Origin: Promethearchaeota archaeon | Lineage (GTDB): Archaea > Asgardarchaeota > Lokiarchaeia > Helarchaeales > RDOG01 | DNA: 64,000 nucleotides | Assembly: GCA_011365055.1 (NCBI GenBank) | Contig: RDOG01000004.1 | Coordinates: 248,001 to 312,000 of the forward strand | Direction: 5' to 3' | Shown: positions 10,098-20,557 of the stretch, one piece after another | Layout: the number at the start of each line of letters is the position of its first letter | Position numbering within the stretch: position 1 is the stretch's first letter | Translations under genes and position numbers: made by a program | The notes under the pieces: generated by a model | Told to the model about the DNA's origin: nothing | What the model saw: the letters and a program-made list of their open reading frames with translations, nothing else | Databases searched by the model: none

Positions 10098-10778
10098 TTA
10101 CTTTTTCAGATTTAATGTCATTCCATGTTTTGTAAAAGTATATTCGATGGGATCTAATCTATGAGCAGTTCCTCTCATTTTTACAATAGTCATTTCACGC
10201 ACCATTTTTTTCTGCTTAAAGATTTTATCTAATAAAATAGTACCATCAGAAATATATGCTTCATGACAATGAAGATAATTAAAATCATATAATTCTGCAG
10301 TAATTAATGCTTGAATCTTAAATTCTTTAATAATTCTAGCGAATTTAAATAAAAACATTCTATATTCTTTGATATCTGGCAACGCAAGATTAATAGGATT
10401 AATGGGATCAATGACCATTCGTGAAATGTTAAATTTTTCTATTTTTTCAGTAATTTCATCTAAAAATTGTTGACTTTTTTTGAATTCTTCAATTTTATTA
10501 CTCAAATCAATCACAAATATTTTTCTACCTATCATTTTTGAGTTGAAGAAATAGAAATTAGACCCAAATTCAATCAGGGAGGAGGAGGATTCAGATAAAG
10601 TCGAGAAAAAAATTCCTCTTTCATTATGTTTAACACCTTCAAATAGATATTTCAAAGAAAAATTAGTTTTTCCAGAACCTGGTTGTCCCAATAGCAAAAT
10701 AACAGAGGGATTTACAAAACCCCCTCCAATTAAATCATCAAGCTCTGGAATTCCAGTTTTAACTTTAGGTTCTTCCAA
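10098..10778 (-). CDS. KaiC-like RecA-family ATPase, cassette copy 1
   Basis: 226 residues with a single KaiC/RadA-type core. Walker A is GQPGSGKT (31-38) and Walker B is RMVIDP (D124). The N-terminal 'TGIPELDDLIGGG' is the family signature. The C-terminus contains 'CHEAYISDGTILL' and 'KMRGTAHRLDP', both also conserved in the second copy at 29.5-30.2 kb. The start is TTG with GGTGA upstream. It is the last gene of a histidine kinase-receiver-HTH-ATPase operon. Archaeal KaiC-like proteins often act in signalling; the output here is unknown. Confidence 0.85.
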   Translation of the reverse strand: MEEPKVKTGIPELDDLIGGGFVNPSVILLLGQPGSGKTNFSLKYLFEGVKHNERGIFFSTLSESSSSLIEFGSNFYFFNSKMIGRKIFVIDLSNKIEEFKKSQQFLDEITEKIEKFNISRMVIDPINPINLALPDIKEYRMFLFKFARIIKEFKIQALITAELYDFNYLHCHEAYISDGTILLDKIFKQKKMVREMTIVKMRGTAHRLDPIEYTFTKHGMTLNLKK

Positions 10779-10795
10779 GAAGGGTCACCATTCTT

Positions 10796-11563
10796 TCAAA
10801 TAATTTTGAAGAATTTTTCTGAAAAAATCTTTGTTATAGGACAACCTGGGCATCTGTTACTAACAAAAAAGTCACATATTTCACAATTTGAATTACAATT
10901 ATTCTCGAAATGAGATTTTTGAGAGTTTAAAGCTTGGAACATTAAATAATTTGGAAATATTTCAGGATATAAGCTTAGGACTGATGATTCTTTTACTCTT
11001 TCATCCAATTGAAATCTTTCTAGCATACAAACCATTTGATTATTTTCTTCTGTAATAGATTTTTCTATACCTAAGAGGATAGTTAAACTATTTTTTGCGA
11101 TATCCTTTGTTATTGAAAAGACCCTAGGACAATTTTGAAGTTCTAGAAAGATTTCATCTAAATTTTTTAAATTTTTGACAATTAAATTGAACAATATTAA
11201 ATTCAAAGTCAATTTTTTATGATTAACTCCAAGAAATATTTTGATTTTTGAATTATCTAACATTTCTTCAATTTTCTTTTTAACAGTATGACGTGAAAGA
11301 CCTAAGAAGTTTGCAATTTCAACATAAGATTTTCTTGGATTAGCCGCTAATTCTTGAATAATTTCAATTTCTTTTTGACTAAAATAACTTTTTTTATTTG
11401 AAACTCGAGGACCTATTTTTTTTTCTCGTTCCTTCTTTAATTTTTCTTTAGTTCTCGTTAAATGAATTTTTTCGGGAATATCTTCATTAAATTTTTGCCA
11501 AGTGTTCATAATTGACAATAAAAAGTTATTAGGTTTTATATGTTTTTTTCTTTGTTTATTCAT
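10796..11563 (-). CDS. Lrp/AsnC-like HTH protein with Cys-rich tail, cassette copy 1
   Basis: 255 residues. A winged HTH of Lrp type is visible at about residues 65-110 (LAANPRKSYVEIANFLGLSR is the recognition region), followed by an Lrp-like sensor region. The last 35 residues hold five cysteines spaced C-x3-C-x2-C-x7-C-x2-C (223, 227, 230, 238, 241), which would suit zinc or an Fe-S cluster. AAGGAGTGATTAA precedes the ATG. The paralog at 30.2-31.0 kb has the identical Cys spacing. Probably a DNA-binding output gene for the neighbouring receiver, which lacks its own output domain. Confidence 0.8.
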   Translation of the reverse strand: MNKQRKKHIKPNNFLLSIMNTWQKFNEDIPEKIHLTRTKEKLKKEREKKIGPRVSNKKSYFSQKEIEIIQELAANPRKSYVEIANFLGLSRHTVKKKIEEMLDNSKIKIFLGVNHKKLTLNLILFNLIVKNLKNLDEIFLELQNCPRVFSITKDIAKNSLTILLGIEKSITEENNQMVCMLERFQLDERVKESSVLSLYPEIFPNYLMFQALNSQKSHFENNCNSNCEICDFFVSNRCPGCPITKIFSEKFFKII

Positions 11564-11567
11564 TTAA

Positions 11568-11948
11568 TCACTCCTTATCTTCTTCATTTTTATAATTTAA
11601 CGCAAGTTCAACTATTTTGATGACGTTTTTAGGGTCTATTGGCTTGCTCACATAGTCAAAGACGTGTAATCTTACTGATTCAACTAGTGTTGGCGTCGAT
11701 GGATATCCAGTTATAACAATAATTTTACCATCTCTTTTGAAATCCTTTATTTTTCTAATCAAATCAATTCCTTCTCCTCCAGGTAGGACTAAATCAACAA
11801 AATATAAGTCAAAATGTTCTTTTTTAATTAGATCCAATGCAGCTTCAAAAGTTGTTGAATATTTTACTTTATACCCTTTTTTTTCTAAAATCCATTTTAA
11901 TGATTCACAAATAGATTTTTCATCATCAATTATACATATTTTTGCCAT
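11568..11948 (-). CDS. Single-domain response regulator, cassette copy 1
   Basis: 126-residue receiver with the acidic pair D8/D9, phospho-acceptor D52 (YFVDLVLPGGEG) and K102 (SKPID). It has no effector domain. It lies 2 bases after the giant kinase gene and 4 bases before the HTH gene, so the kinase is its likely phosphate donor. The paralog at 30.97-31.35 kb has the same length and the same key positions. Confidence 0.9.
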   Translation of the reverse strand: MAKICIIDDEKSICESLKWILEKKGYKVKYSTTFEAALDLIKKEHFDLYFVDLVLPGGEGIDLIRKIKDFKRDGKIIVITGYPSTPTLVESVRLHVFDYVSKPIDPKNVIKIVELALNYKNEEDKE

Positions 11949-11950
11949 TT

Positions 11951-14900
11951 TTATTCACTTTTTTCCATATTTTCTTTTAATTCGACAGGTAAATATAGTG
12001 TTACAGTAGTTTCTTTATTCAATTTACTTTTTATTCTTATATCGCCTTTATGTGCTTTCATTATACCATATGACACGCTTAAACCCAAACCCACACCATG
12101 TTCTTTGGAATAAGTCTTTGTAGTATAAAAAGGATCAAATACCTTCAATAAATCCTGTTTACTTATCCCAATCCCATTATCAGTGATTGATATTTTCACG
12201 TATCTTTCTTTCTTTAGGGTTGCTAAGGTAGTTTTTATTAGAATTTTTTTATCATATTTTTCTTTCTTTTCATTTAAAGCATCTATAGAATTCTGGAGAA
12301 TATTTATTATTACTTGTTGAATTTTTTGGCTTCTTATTGGTATATTTGGTATATCCTCTTGAAAATCTAAATCAATTTCAATCTGAGAATTTTTAATATT
12401 AGGTCTTAAAAGTAAGAGAGAAGAGTCAATTATTTCAATAATATCTGTATAATCGAAAAATCCCTTATCTTCTCTTGAAAATGATAGAAGGCCAGAAACT
12501 ATTTCCGATATCCGAAATCCTTCTTTTTGAATTTCTTTAATAAAAGTAAATGGCTTTTTATTTATATCGATTTTAATAATCTCATTTAAATGATCCTCGA
12601 CAATCTTGGCGAAATTAATAATAGCCATTAAGGGATTGTTAATCTCATGAGCAATTCCTGAAGCTAACAATCCAATTGATGCTAATTTCTCTGACTGAAT
12701 TAATAATTCTTGAGTCGTTTCTAACTCATTCAACGTTTCTTTCAATTTAATCGTTTCATTTTTTAATTCTTTTGTTTTATATTCAACTTCTTTTTCTAAA
12801 TCATCTAAATATTTTCTTCTAGCTTCTTCTAAGGCCCTTCTTTCTGAAATATCGCTTGCAAGTATAATAGCTTTATTTGCACCCTCTTTATCTACAAAAT
12901 TATTGATATTGAATTGGAGCCATAATTCATAACCCTCGGCATGTTTAAAGCGACATTCTAAAAAAAATTCATCGTTTTTTATTGTTTCTTCAGTTATATT
13001 TTTAACTTTCGCATTTTTTAAGTCCTCTTTATTAAGAAAATCATATATTTTCTTTCCAATCAAGTCAACATTTGAATATCCTAGAATTTTTTTATGAATA
13101 TCCTCATTTATATATTCATATTCGTTTTTATCATTGAGTATTATTAGAAGCTCGTTAATATTTTCGGAAATCAGCCTATACTTCTCTTCAGATTCTCTAA
13201 GTTTTTGTTCTGCTAGTTTATTTTGTGTAACATCATTAAAAATAATTAGATCTGCATGCTTACCTTCATAAATGATGCTTTTAGAATAATTATCAATCCA
13301 TTTGAGGTTTCCAGATTTATCAAAAAGACGATATAGATAATGGTTTATAACATCTAATTTTCCTTCTTGTTTTTTTTGTGCTTGTTCCTCAACTATATTA
13401 AGATCATCTGGATGAATTAAACATGAAAAATCTTGGGGAGCCCATTTTAAAACCTCTTCTTGTTTAAATCCAATGATTTTCTCAGAAGCAGCATTCATAT
13501 AAATATATTTATTATCTTGTAATATTGATATTCCAAACAAGGATTGTTCAGTTATTTGTCGGAACATTAGTTCCGAGTCTATTAATTTTTCTTCACCCTG
13601 AAATTTTTTAATTAATAAACCCATTTGTTTCCCAACTGCGATAAAAAAATCAATCTCTCTTTGACTAAATTTTCGATAGATAGAGGTTCCAAAATTTAAA
13701 CTACCAATATAAACATCTTTTGCTTTAAGTGGAAGTACAATAGAAGAAAATATGCCTCTTTCTAATGCATTGGGAATAATTTTTGAGAAATCATCGATAA
13801 TAAATACTTCATTTTTATTAAAAACTTCTTTCCAAGGTTTTTCTGAAATATCGACATTTTTCAACATTTCAATAAAATCAGGATGAATATTTTCATGAAA
13901 TATTAACGAGTTATACTCTGTTTTTGGGTCATATAGATAAACTCCACCATTTTCCATCTCAGTATTTTCCAAAATAAAGTCAAATGATTTGTTCAAGAAA
14001 TCCTCCAAACTTTCTGACTCGTTTCCTAGAATAATAACCTTATTTAAAATAGATAATTCCATATTTTGGTTTTTTATCATTTCATCTGCTTTTTTTCGAT
14101 CCGTGATATCGAATAACGTGCCAAGTACAGCATCTCGACCATCATAGTTAATTTTAGTCTCATAATTTTCCATCCATTTTATTTGACCAAATTTTGTTAT
14201 AATTCTAAAAATATCATGGAATTTTTGATCTCGAATACTATTAATTGTTCTATTAAGATTTTCAATCCTCATTTTCCGGTCATCGGGATGAATAATTTCC
14301 TCAAAATCTTTTTCGGACATCATTAATAATTCATCAGTATCATATTCCAAAATTTGGGCAAGTGTTTCATTAACAAATTTAAGACTTATATCTTGAATAA
14401 TTACAAATCCAATTAAAGAATGTTCAGCAATGGTTCTGAAATTCTCTTCTGATTCTCTTAAACGTTTTTCAGCCATCTTTTTTTCTGTTATGTCTTCGCC
14501 TGAACTTAATGTTCCAGTAAAATTACCGGTTTCATCTCTTAAATATCTGTTATTCCATGCAATTATTCTTTGTTTTCCTTCTTTTGTCAAAATAAAGTTT
14601 TCAAAATATTTTACTGGTTCAATATCACCAATCATCAAACGTTCAAACACTTCTTTTACTTCCCCCTTTATATTCTTTGGAATAAAATTTTCAAACCAGT
14701 TCTTACCAATTATTTCTTCCTCCGAATATCCTAAAATCTCGCAACCTTTTTTATTAATAAGAGAAACAGTCTGATCCCTATTTAAAATGATTAACATTAC
14801 ACCCGCAATATCTAAATATTGTTTTATTTTATTTCGTTCTTGCTCTAAAGCAAGTTCAGTTTTTTTTCGTTCTGAAATATCCTCTATTATTGCTATACTA

Positions 14901-17647
14901 CCTAACTGGATTCCATCTTCAGATAACATTGGAGCAAAATCAATTTTTATATAGGATAATTTATTCCTAATAGCGGAACTATATTCACCTTCAAAGTATC
15001 CTAAATCACCGTTTAAAGAGGCTTTTAATGCTTTTAGGAGATCTTTATTTGTAATATTGGACAAAGCGTTGAATCCAATTAGATTTTCACGTGTAGTTCC
15101 CATCATCTCACATACCATATCATTTCCAGTAGCAATTACACCGTTTGTATCAAAATAGCATATACCTAATGGAGAATTTTCGAATATTAGACGATGTTTT
15201 TGTTCGGATTCTTTTAGCTGTTGTTCATATTTTTTCTTCTCTGTAATATCTAATGATATTGCTAGAGAAGCACTTTTTCCTTCATATTTGATTGGTGTAG
15301 AATACTGATCTATCCATTTTATTTCTCCTAATTTATTAATAATTCTGTAAGAATAATTTCGAGGAATTAATTTATCCCCATCTTGCTTCTTCCGACCCTG
15401 TCCCATAACGTACGAAGCATCATCTGGGTGTATTAATTTTGAATATTCTTCAAACTTTAAATTTAGCAAGTCATCAATTGAATATCCAAGTATTTTTGAA
15501 CCTATTTCATTAACATATTTGAAAACACCATCTTGTACTATTGCTATAGCAACTAAAGATTGTTCTGCAATTGTTCTAAACTTTTCTTCAGATTCTTTTA
15601 GCTTTTCTTCTGCTAGTTTTTTCTCTGTAACATTCCTAGAAATTAATAATATTCTTTTATTTCCTCTAGTATCATTATAGACTCTACCATATATGTTAAA
15701 CCATAAATAATTTCCATTTTTATGCTTAATACGAATTTCAACTGTTCGCTCCCCAAATTCCAGACCTGATTGAAACGATTTAGTTGCAAATTCAATATCA
15801 CTAGGATGAATAAAATCCATTCCGTTTTTATTAATTATTTCATCGTTCGAATAACCCAGAATTCTTTGATATGCTTGATTTACATATAATATTACAACAT
15901 TTGGATCAGTGATACAAATTAAATCATTAGCATTTTCAAAAATTAGTCTATAATTTTCTTCAGATTCTTTAAGTTTTATTTCGGATTCTTTTTTATCACT
16001 TATATCTATAACAGAAATCAAGTTGGCAGGTTTATTTTCGTAAATTATTGGTTTTGAATAGGTTTCTAACCATATTACTTCCCCACTTCTTCTTATCACT
16101 CGATATTGATAATTGATTGTGATATCATCTCTTCCTGATTGTTTTTTCATCAATTCCGCAATAGCAAAATCTCGATCATCAGGATAAATTACTTTTACTG
16201 CGTCTTCTAATTCCCAAGCATACATCTCATCTGTTGAATATCCTATTATATCTGCATATGCATTATTTACATATCTTATTTTATTCTCTTGTGCAATTAA
16301 TATCCCCATCAAGGATTGCTCTGTGAGTAATCTAAATTTTTCTTCGGATTCTTTTAATTTTTCTTCATATTGTAATCTAGAGATTACAGAACCTAAGATA
16401 TCGCCGATAATTAACATTATAGAAAGGTCATCAGGTGAAAATTCTCTTCCCGATAAATCTGCAACACTTAAAACACCAAGAAATTGTTCTTCTGAATAAA
16501 TAGGAACAGCAATTACAGAGGATAGGTTATATCTTTTCAATTCTGAATACGCAATAGTATAATCATCAAGAAATAAAGCTCTTTTACTTTCCATTAAAGA
16601 TTGAAGATATTTATTATTTACTCCAATCTCTCGAACTATTGGTATTATTTCTTCAGATAATCCTTTATAAGAGTTAAGAATGATTTGTTTTTTTTCTTTA
16701 TTATATAAATATATTACTGCTTTTTCCAATTCCATAAATTCAGTAATTATAGTCAAAATTTCATTAAAAAAATCTTCTATTTTTTTTGCTTTATTCCCAG
16801 TATTAATAAATTTGTTTATATATTTTAATTCTCTATTTATTCTACGATAATGCTCTTCAGACTCCTGTAAGCCTACTTCAGCCATCTTTTCTTTATTAAT
16901 ATCCCTCAATATCGTAAAAAAATTTTTCTTTCCATCTTTATCTATGTATATTTTTCCTATACTTTCAACCCAAATGTAATTTTCTTTTTTATGTTTAATT
17001 CGAAACTTAGCTTTTGTTTCCCCTTCTTTTAAAACGATATCATGTAATTTGAAAAATTCTTTTAAATCATCAGGATGTATAAATAGATTTATTATTTTAT
17101 CTAATAATGCATCAGCATGATAGCCAGTAATTTTAAAACAGGCATTTTCATTTATATATTTAAATTTAAATTGATCGTCAAATATAATAAATAATTCATT
17201 AGAACTTTCATTTAATAAGTTTAATTTTACTTCTGATTCTTTTAATTGATGATTTAAAGTAATTAGATCCGTTATGTCTTCAAAAGTTTCAATTCCTCCC
17301 ATTATATTGCCCTTAGAATCTTTCAAATGATCAATACTCTTTTTAACATAAAGAATTTCTCCATTCTTTTTTGTTATAGTACAAAGTTCTCCATAAACTG
17401 GTTTTTCTTTATATTTTGATAAGAAAGAACAAGTCTCTTTATATTCATTACAAGTAAAAAAATTACATTTTTTTCCAATCAATTCTTTGATATCATATCC
17501 AGTCAATTCGAGGAATTTTTTATTACAAGTAGTAATGTTACAATCTTTATCTATTGTAAATATTGCATTGGGAACGAAATTACTTATATTTTCTAAATTT
17601 TCTAAAAAAGAATCCGAAATTTCATTCAATATGGAACTATCAGACAC
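11951..17647 (-). CDS. Giant multi-PAS/GAF histidine kinase, cassette copy 1
   Basis: 1898 residues from GTG at 17647, favoured by GGGGGAATTGTA upstream (a TTG at 17671 is the longer option). It carries about ten PAS domains, many joined by the 'KLKESEE' linker helix, and two GAF domains (about 285-430 and 1210-1365). A coiled coil follows, then HisKA with the phospho-His in 'GIAHEINNPL' and a HATPase with 'ITDNGIGI' and 'GVGLGLSVSYG'. There is no transmembrane segment, so it senses intracellular signals. The PAS domains are similar to each other and probably arose by internal duplication. It starts a four-gene operon. Confidence 0.92.
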   Translation of the reverse strand: MSDSSILNEISDSFLENLENISNFVPNAIFTIDKDCNITTCNKKFLELTGYDIKELIGKKCNFFTCNEYKETCSFLSKYKEKPVYGELCTITKKNGEILYVKKSIDHLKDSKGNIMGGIETFEDITDLITLNHQLKESEVKLNLLNESSNELFIIFDDQFKFKYINENACFKITGYHADALLDKIINLFIHPDDLKEFFKLHDIVLKEGETKAKFRIKHKKENYIWVESIGKIYIDKDGKKNFFTILRDINKEKMAEVGLQESEEHYRRINRELKYINKFINTGNKAKKIEDFFNEILTIITEFMELEKAVIYLYNKEKKQIILNSYKGLSEEIIPIVREIGVNNKYLQSLMESKRALFLDDYTIAYSELKRYNLSSVIAVPIYSEEQFLGVLSVADLSGREFSPDDLSIMLIIGDILGSVISRLQYEEKLKESEEKFRLLTEQSLMGILIAQENKIRYVNNAYADIIGYSTDEMYAWELEDAVKVIYPDDRDFAIAELMKKQSGRDDITINYQYRVIRRSGEVIWLETYSKPIIYENKPANLISVIDISDKKESEIKLKESEENYRLIFENANDLICITDPNVVILYVNQAYQRILGYSNDEIINKNGMDFIHPSDIEFATKSFQSGLEFGERTVEIRIKHKNGNYLWFNIYGRVYNDTRGNKRILLISRNVTEKKLAEEKLKESEEKFRTIAEQSLVAIAIVQDGVFKYVNEIGSKILGYSIDDLLNLKFEEYSKLIHPDDASYVMGQGRKKQDGDKLIPRNYSYRIINKLGEIKWIDQYSTPIKYEGKSASLAISLDITEKKKYEQQLKESEQKHRLIFENSPLGICYFDTNGVIATGNDMVCEMMGTTRENLIGFNALSNITNKDLLKALKASLNGDLGYFEGEYSSAIRNKLSYIKIDFAPMLSEDGIQLGSIAIIEDISERKKTELALEQERNKIKQYLDIAGVMLIILNRDQTVSLINKKGCEILGYSEEEIIGKNWFENFIPKNIKGEVKEVFERLMIGDIEPVKYFENFILTKEGKQRIIAWNNRYLRDETGNFTGTLSSGEDITEKKMAEKRLRESEENFRTIAEHSLIGFVIIQDISLKFVNETLAQILEYDTDELLMMSEKDFEEIIHPDDRKMRIENLNRTINSIRDQKFHDIFRIITKFGQIKWMENYETKINYDGRDAVLGTLFDITDRKKADEMIKNQNMELSILNKVIILGNESESLEDFLNKSFDFILENTEMENGGVYLYDPKTEYNSLIFHENIHPDFIEMLKNVDISEKPWKEVFNKNEVFIIDDFSKIIPNALERGIFSSIVLPLKAKDVYIGSLNFGTSIYRKFSQREIDFFIAVGKQMGLLIKKFQGEEKLIDSELMFRQITEQSLFGISILQDNKYIYMNAASEKIIGFKQEEVLKWAPQDFSCLIHPDDLNIVEEQAQKKQEGKLDVINHYLYRLFDKSGNLKWIDNYSKSIIYEGKHADLIIFNDVTQNKLAEQKLRESEEKYRLISENINELLIILNDKNEYEYINEDIHKKILGYSNVDLIGKKIYDFLNKEDLKNAKVKNITEETIKNDEFFLECRFKHAEGYELWLQFNINNFVDKEGANKAIILASDISERRALEEARRKYLDDLEKEVEYKTKELKNETIKLKETLNELETTQELLIQSEKLASIGLLASGIAHEINNPLMAIINFAKIVEDHLNEIIKIDINKKPFTFIKEIQKEGFRISEIVSGLLSFSREDKGFFDYTDIIEIIDSSLLLLRPNIKNSQIEIDLDFQEDIPNIPIRSQKIQQVIINILQNSIDALNEKKEKYDKKILIKTTLATLKKERYVKISITDNGIGISKQDLLKVFDPFYTTKTYSKEHGVGLGLSVSYGIMKAHKGDIRIKSKLNKETTVTLYLPVELKENMEKSE

Positions 17648-17710
17648 TACAATTCCCCCAATAATATTCAATGTAGCATAATGTAAAATATAATATTTCT
17701 TGGTAGAAGA

Positions 17711-17724
17711 ATATATTATATAAA
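17711..17724 (-). promoter_or_regulatory. TATA-like promoter of the giant kinase operon
   Basis: Minus-strand reading TTTATATAATATAT, about 65 bases before the GTG at 17647, leaving a leader of about 40 bases if transcription starts 25 bases downstream. Judged from composition and distance only. Confidence 0.4.
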
Positions 17725-18209
17725 TTAAAGCATAAGTGGAATTAAAATGTAATTAATATTTACTTTTTGTAAAACTTGAAAAAGAATAAAGTAACATATT
17801 GTATAAAAATCAAGATTACTAAATATAATTTGTTGAAAAAACATAGATTAGTAGAATTAAAAATGATTGAATTATTAATGAATTAATGGATTTTCGAAAT
17901 AAAAATTTCATAAGAGGGAGGAGGGATTAAGTTGGGGGGTTACAAAATGAGAAAAGAATCGAAAATCTTTCATCTCATTAATCATTCATTCACCATATCT
18001 TTAATTCTTATTAATTTTTTGTATGAAAAAAACAATTTAATATCAAATATAATTGTATGTGGAAAAAATTAGATCCTAAAATAATCAAAATGATGAATTT
18101 TCTTTTAGGATGAAATACATTTTGAATTAAATTATTAGACTATTATCATCTAGTTGCAATCAAATTATATTAAATATTTATTGGATAAAAATTTAATCAA
18201 AGTTAAATA
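17725..18209. other. Spacer with a G-rich tract and a doubtful 41-codon frame
   Basis: Otherwise AT-rich. At 17915-17939 there is a striking plus-strand G-rich run (GGGAGGAGGG, then a GGGGGG block). Directly after it, a 41-codon plus-strand frame begins at ATG 17947 and ends at 18072. Its product is hydrophobic and low in information, so I do not call it a gene. Confidence 0.35.
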
Positions 18210-19010
18210 TTAGCTTTCTAAGAATTCTAACATTAATCGAGTTAGGATTTCAGGTTCTTGTCTAACAAGACCATGACCAGCACCATCTATAAGAATTTTT
18301 TTTGCATTTGGAATTCTCTTTTCTAGTATATGAGCATTTCCCGTTGGAATTAATATATCCTTCGTTCCATGAATAATTAAGGTGGATTTATTTAATTTTT
18401 TAATTCTCCTACATGCATCAAATTTCATTATTGCAGCCAATTGAAGTTGATAAGCAAATAAAGGAATAGGATGTTTTGTCATCATTTCTAATGAATCTTT
18501 TATTAGATCTGGATTTTTTTCAATGAAATCTTTTGGATATAATAAAGGAATGGTATCCTTGGCAATTTCTTCTGGTGTTGGATTTGCTCTACTTTTCGTT
18601 AGAACTTCCATTACTTCTGGAGAAGCTAAAATCGTCTTACTCAAACCACAATGAGTCGCACATAAGATCAATTTTTCTACTTGCTTTGGATAATTGAGAG
18701 CCAATTCTTGAGCGATCATTCCTCCCATAGAGATCCCAAACATGTGAGTTTTTTGAATTTTTAACGCTTTCATTAGTTCAATGGTATCATCGGCAAATAA
18801 TTTAATGGAATAATCCATTTTTGGTTTATCAGTTCGACCTGCTCCACGATTATCAAATATTATTACTTTATAAAATTTTGATAGTTTTTCTATAGTTGGA
18901 GCATCCCACCAATCTACATTCGCTGTTAATCCCATAATCATCACAAATGGAAAACCTTCTCCATGCACCTCGTAATACATTTTAATATCATTTACTTTTA
19001 TAAATGGCAT
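18210..19010 (-). CDS. Alpha/beta-hydrolase
   Basis: 266 residues. It has the classical fold with 'DNRGAGRTDKP' after strand 4, the nucleophile elbow G-I-S-M-G-G (Ser at about 96), an acidic residue in 'HGTKDILIP' and the catalytic His in 'GAGHGLV' near the end. Relatives include esterases, lactonases and 3-oxoadipate enol-lactonase-like enzymes; the substrate is not predictable. GGAGGAAATTTTA precedes the ATG. No signal peptide, so it is cytoplasmic. A different hydrolase lies 50 bases upstream. Confidence 0.85.
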   Translation of the reverse strand: MPFIKVNDIKMYYEVHGEGFPFVMIMGLTANVDWWDAPTIEKLSKFYKVIIFDNRGAGRTDKPKMDYSIKLFADDTIELMKALKIQKTHMFGISMGGMIAQELALNYPKQVEKLILCATHCGLSKTILASPEVMEVLTKSRANPTPEEIAKDTIPLLYPKDFIEKNPDLIKDSLEMMTKHPIPLFAYQLQLAAIMKFDACRRIKKLNKSTLIIHGTKDILIPTGNAHILEKRIPNAKKILIDGAGHGLVRQEPEILTRLMLEFLES

Positions 19011-19060
19011 TAAAATTTCCTCCTTTAATTCTAAATTAAGTATATTTTAAAGATATATTA

Positions 19061-20374
19061 TTAATTAGTCTCTAATGCTAAAAATCTTTCAATATAGTAG
19101 GTGGATATTTGACCTGCATGACTATTCATAAAAAGATCAATTGAATGCCCAATGAAGGGTAAAGAGACTAAGATACACGTTCTATTATTTCGTAAAGCCT
19201 CTTGACGGAAATTAAATCCTTGGTCCAAGTAAGGACATATTAAATCTGACATTCCAAAAAGTAACAAGATGGGAGGTATTTTAGCAGATTGATTTTGAAG
19301 CAGATAATATGGTGAATAAAAATTATACCTTAATTGTAGCTCATTTTGAGATAGTGAATTGTTTAACAAAGCATCAAAAAACCAAGATTCCCAAAAAGTT
19401 AATCCAATTTCAGCAGCATACTTTAATGTTTTTAAATTTGTTATTGGATACAGTAATATCATACCCCGTAAGTTTAAAGACTCATTAAATGTGCCTGAAA
19501 AATAAGAATTGTTATAACCTGTACCAACAACACCAGCAACATGTCCACCCGCACTTCTGCCCATAATAAATACATTATCTATATCTGCGTTATATAAAAG
19601 GTGATTTTTTGCTAGAAAATGAGTAAATTTACCTACATTTTCAACTTGATCTGGGATTAGGTAACTTCTATTGTAATCTGGACGCAAATAATCTTCATAG
19701 TCAGAATTAGCCTCAGAAGCACTCATATAGACTCCATATTGAATATCAAAAACACAATACCCCTGAGATGCAAGATACATACTTAATTGCATGTTATTCT
19801 TGACTCCTTTGTTTCCAGTCACCCAAGATCCTCCATGAAGAAGAATTATTACTGGAAATGGTCCGCCTCCCTTCGGTTTATACCAGTCAAAGTAAAAATA
19901 ATCATTGCTATTGTTATAATACAATATGTCTAAATTTATATCTAAATCTTGTAGATTCAGTGATATTCCATGTAATGACTTCCAAAAAGAAAAAGGATTA
20001 TTGAGCATTCTGTTAGTATTTAAATTAATATAATCAGTTCCATAATTAGCAAACATCTGGGATTCAACATCATAGACGATAAACGGAATTGATATTAAGG
20101 GCATTATTGATAAGATCACTAAAAATATGCAATTTCCAATAATAAAAAGTACCTTTTTAGATTTTCTTTTTTCATTATTTTTTATTAGATAAATTGATGG
20201 TATCAAATAAACAAATACTAATAAATATGAAAAATTTGGGTAATAAACTATTAAAGTTGAACCAATTGGAGTAAAAAATAGGAAAAAGGAGATAAAATTA
20301 ATTAGAAATCCTATAAATAATATCAAATAGCACATTAATTTTTTTAAAGTTGATGATTTCTTTTTTTCACTCAA
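19061..20374 (-). CDS. Membrane-anchored carboxylesterase-like alpha/beta-hydrolase
   Basis: 437 residues from a TTG codon. About three hydrophobic segments occupy residues 10-120 and are followed by a hydrolase domain. The oxyanion motif is 'LLHGGSWVTG' (HGG type, as in hormone-sensitive-lipase/carboxylesterase relatives), the nucleophile elbow is G-R-S-A-G-G and a late His lies in 'FIGHSIDLF'. The catalytic domain may face either side of the membrane. Probably a lipid or ester hydrolase; substrate unknown. It is divergent from the plus-strand gene that follows. Confidence 0.75.
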   Translation of the reverse strand: MSEKKKSSTLKKLMCYLILFIGFLINFISFFLFFTPIGSTLIVYYPNFSYLLVFVYLIPSIYLIKNNEKRKSKKVLFIIGNCIFLVILSIMPLISIPFIVYDVESQMFANYGTDYINLNTNRMLNNPFSFWKSLHGISLNLQDLDINLDILYYNNSNDYFYFDWYKPKGGGPFPVIILLHGGSWVTGNKGVKNNMQLSMYLASQGYCVFDIQYGVYMSASEANSDYEDYLRPDYNRSYLIPDQVENVGKFTHFLAKNHLLYNADIDNVFIMGRSAGGHVAGVVGTGYNNSYFSGTFNESLNLRGMILLYPITNLKTLKYAAEIGLTFWESWFFDALLNNSLSQNELQLRYNFYSPYYLLQNQSAKIPPILLLFGMSDLICPYLDQGFNFRQEALRNNRTCILVSLPFIGHSIDLFMNSHAGQISTYYIERFLALETN

Positions 20375-20557
20375 TATCCATTCATCTTGATTTGAAAAAT
20401 TTTTAAGTCAATAATATACATATAAATTTTCAATCATATTATCTTTTTAATTATTTGAAATGGGAGTTTGTGAAAAATTCAATTAGAAGCGATTGAGGAA
20501 ACAAACAAAACGATACGTTACTTAAGTGAGGCATTCGATGATTTATTTGGTAAAAGA

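Noticed and set aside
11951..17647. CRISPR or tandem DNA repeat signal from repeated segments
   Set aside because: The recurring DNA encodes PAS linker helices; spacing follows domain length and there are no unique spacers between identical repeats. No CRISPR array was seen anywhere in the window.
17947..18072. 41-codon plus-strand ORF after a G-rich tract
   Set aside because: The purine run resembles a ribosome site, but the product is Ile/Asn/Leu low-information sequence typical of random AT-rich DNA.
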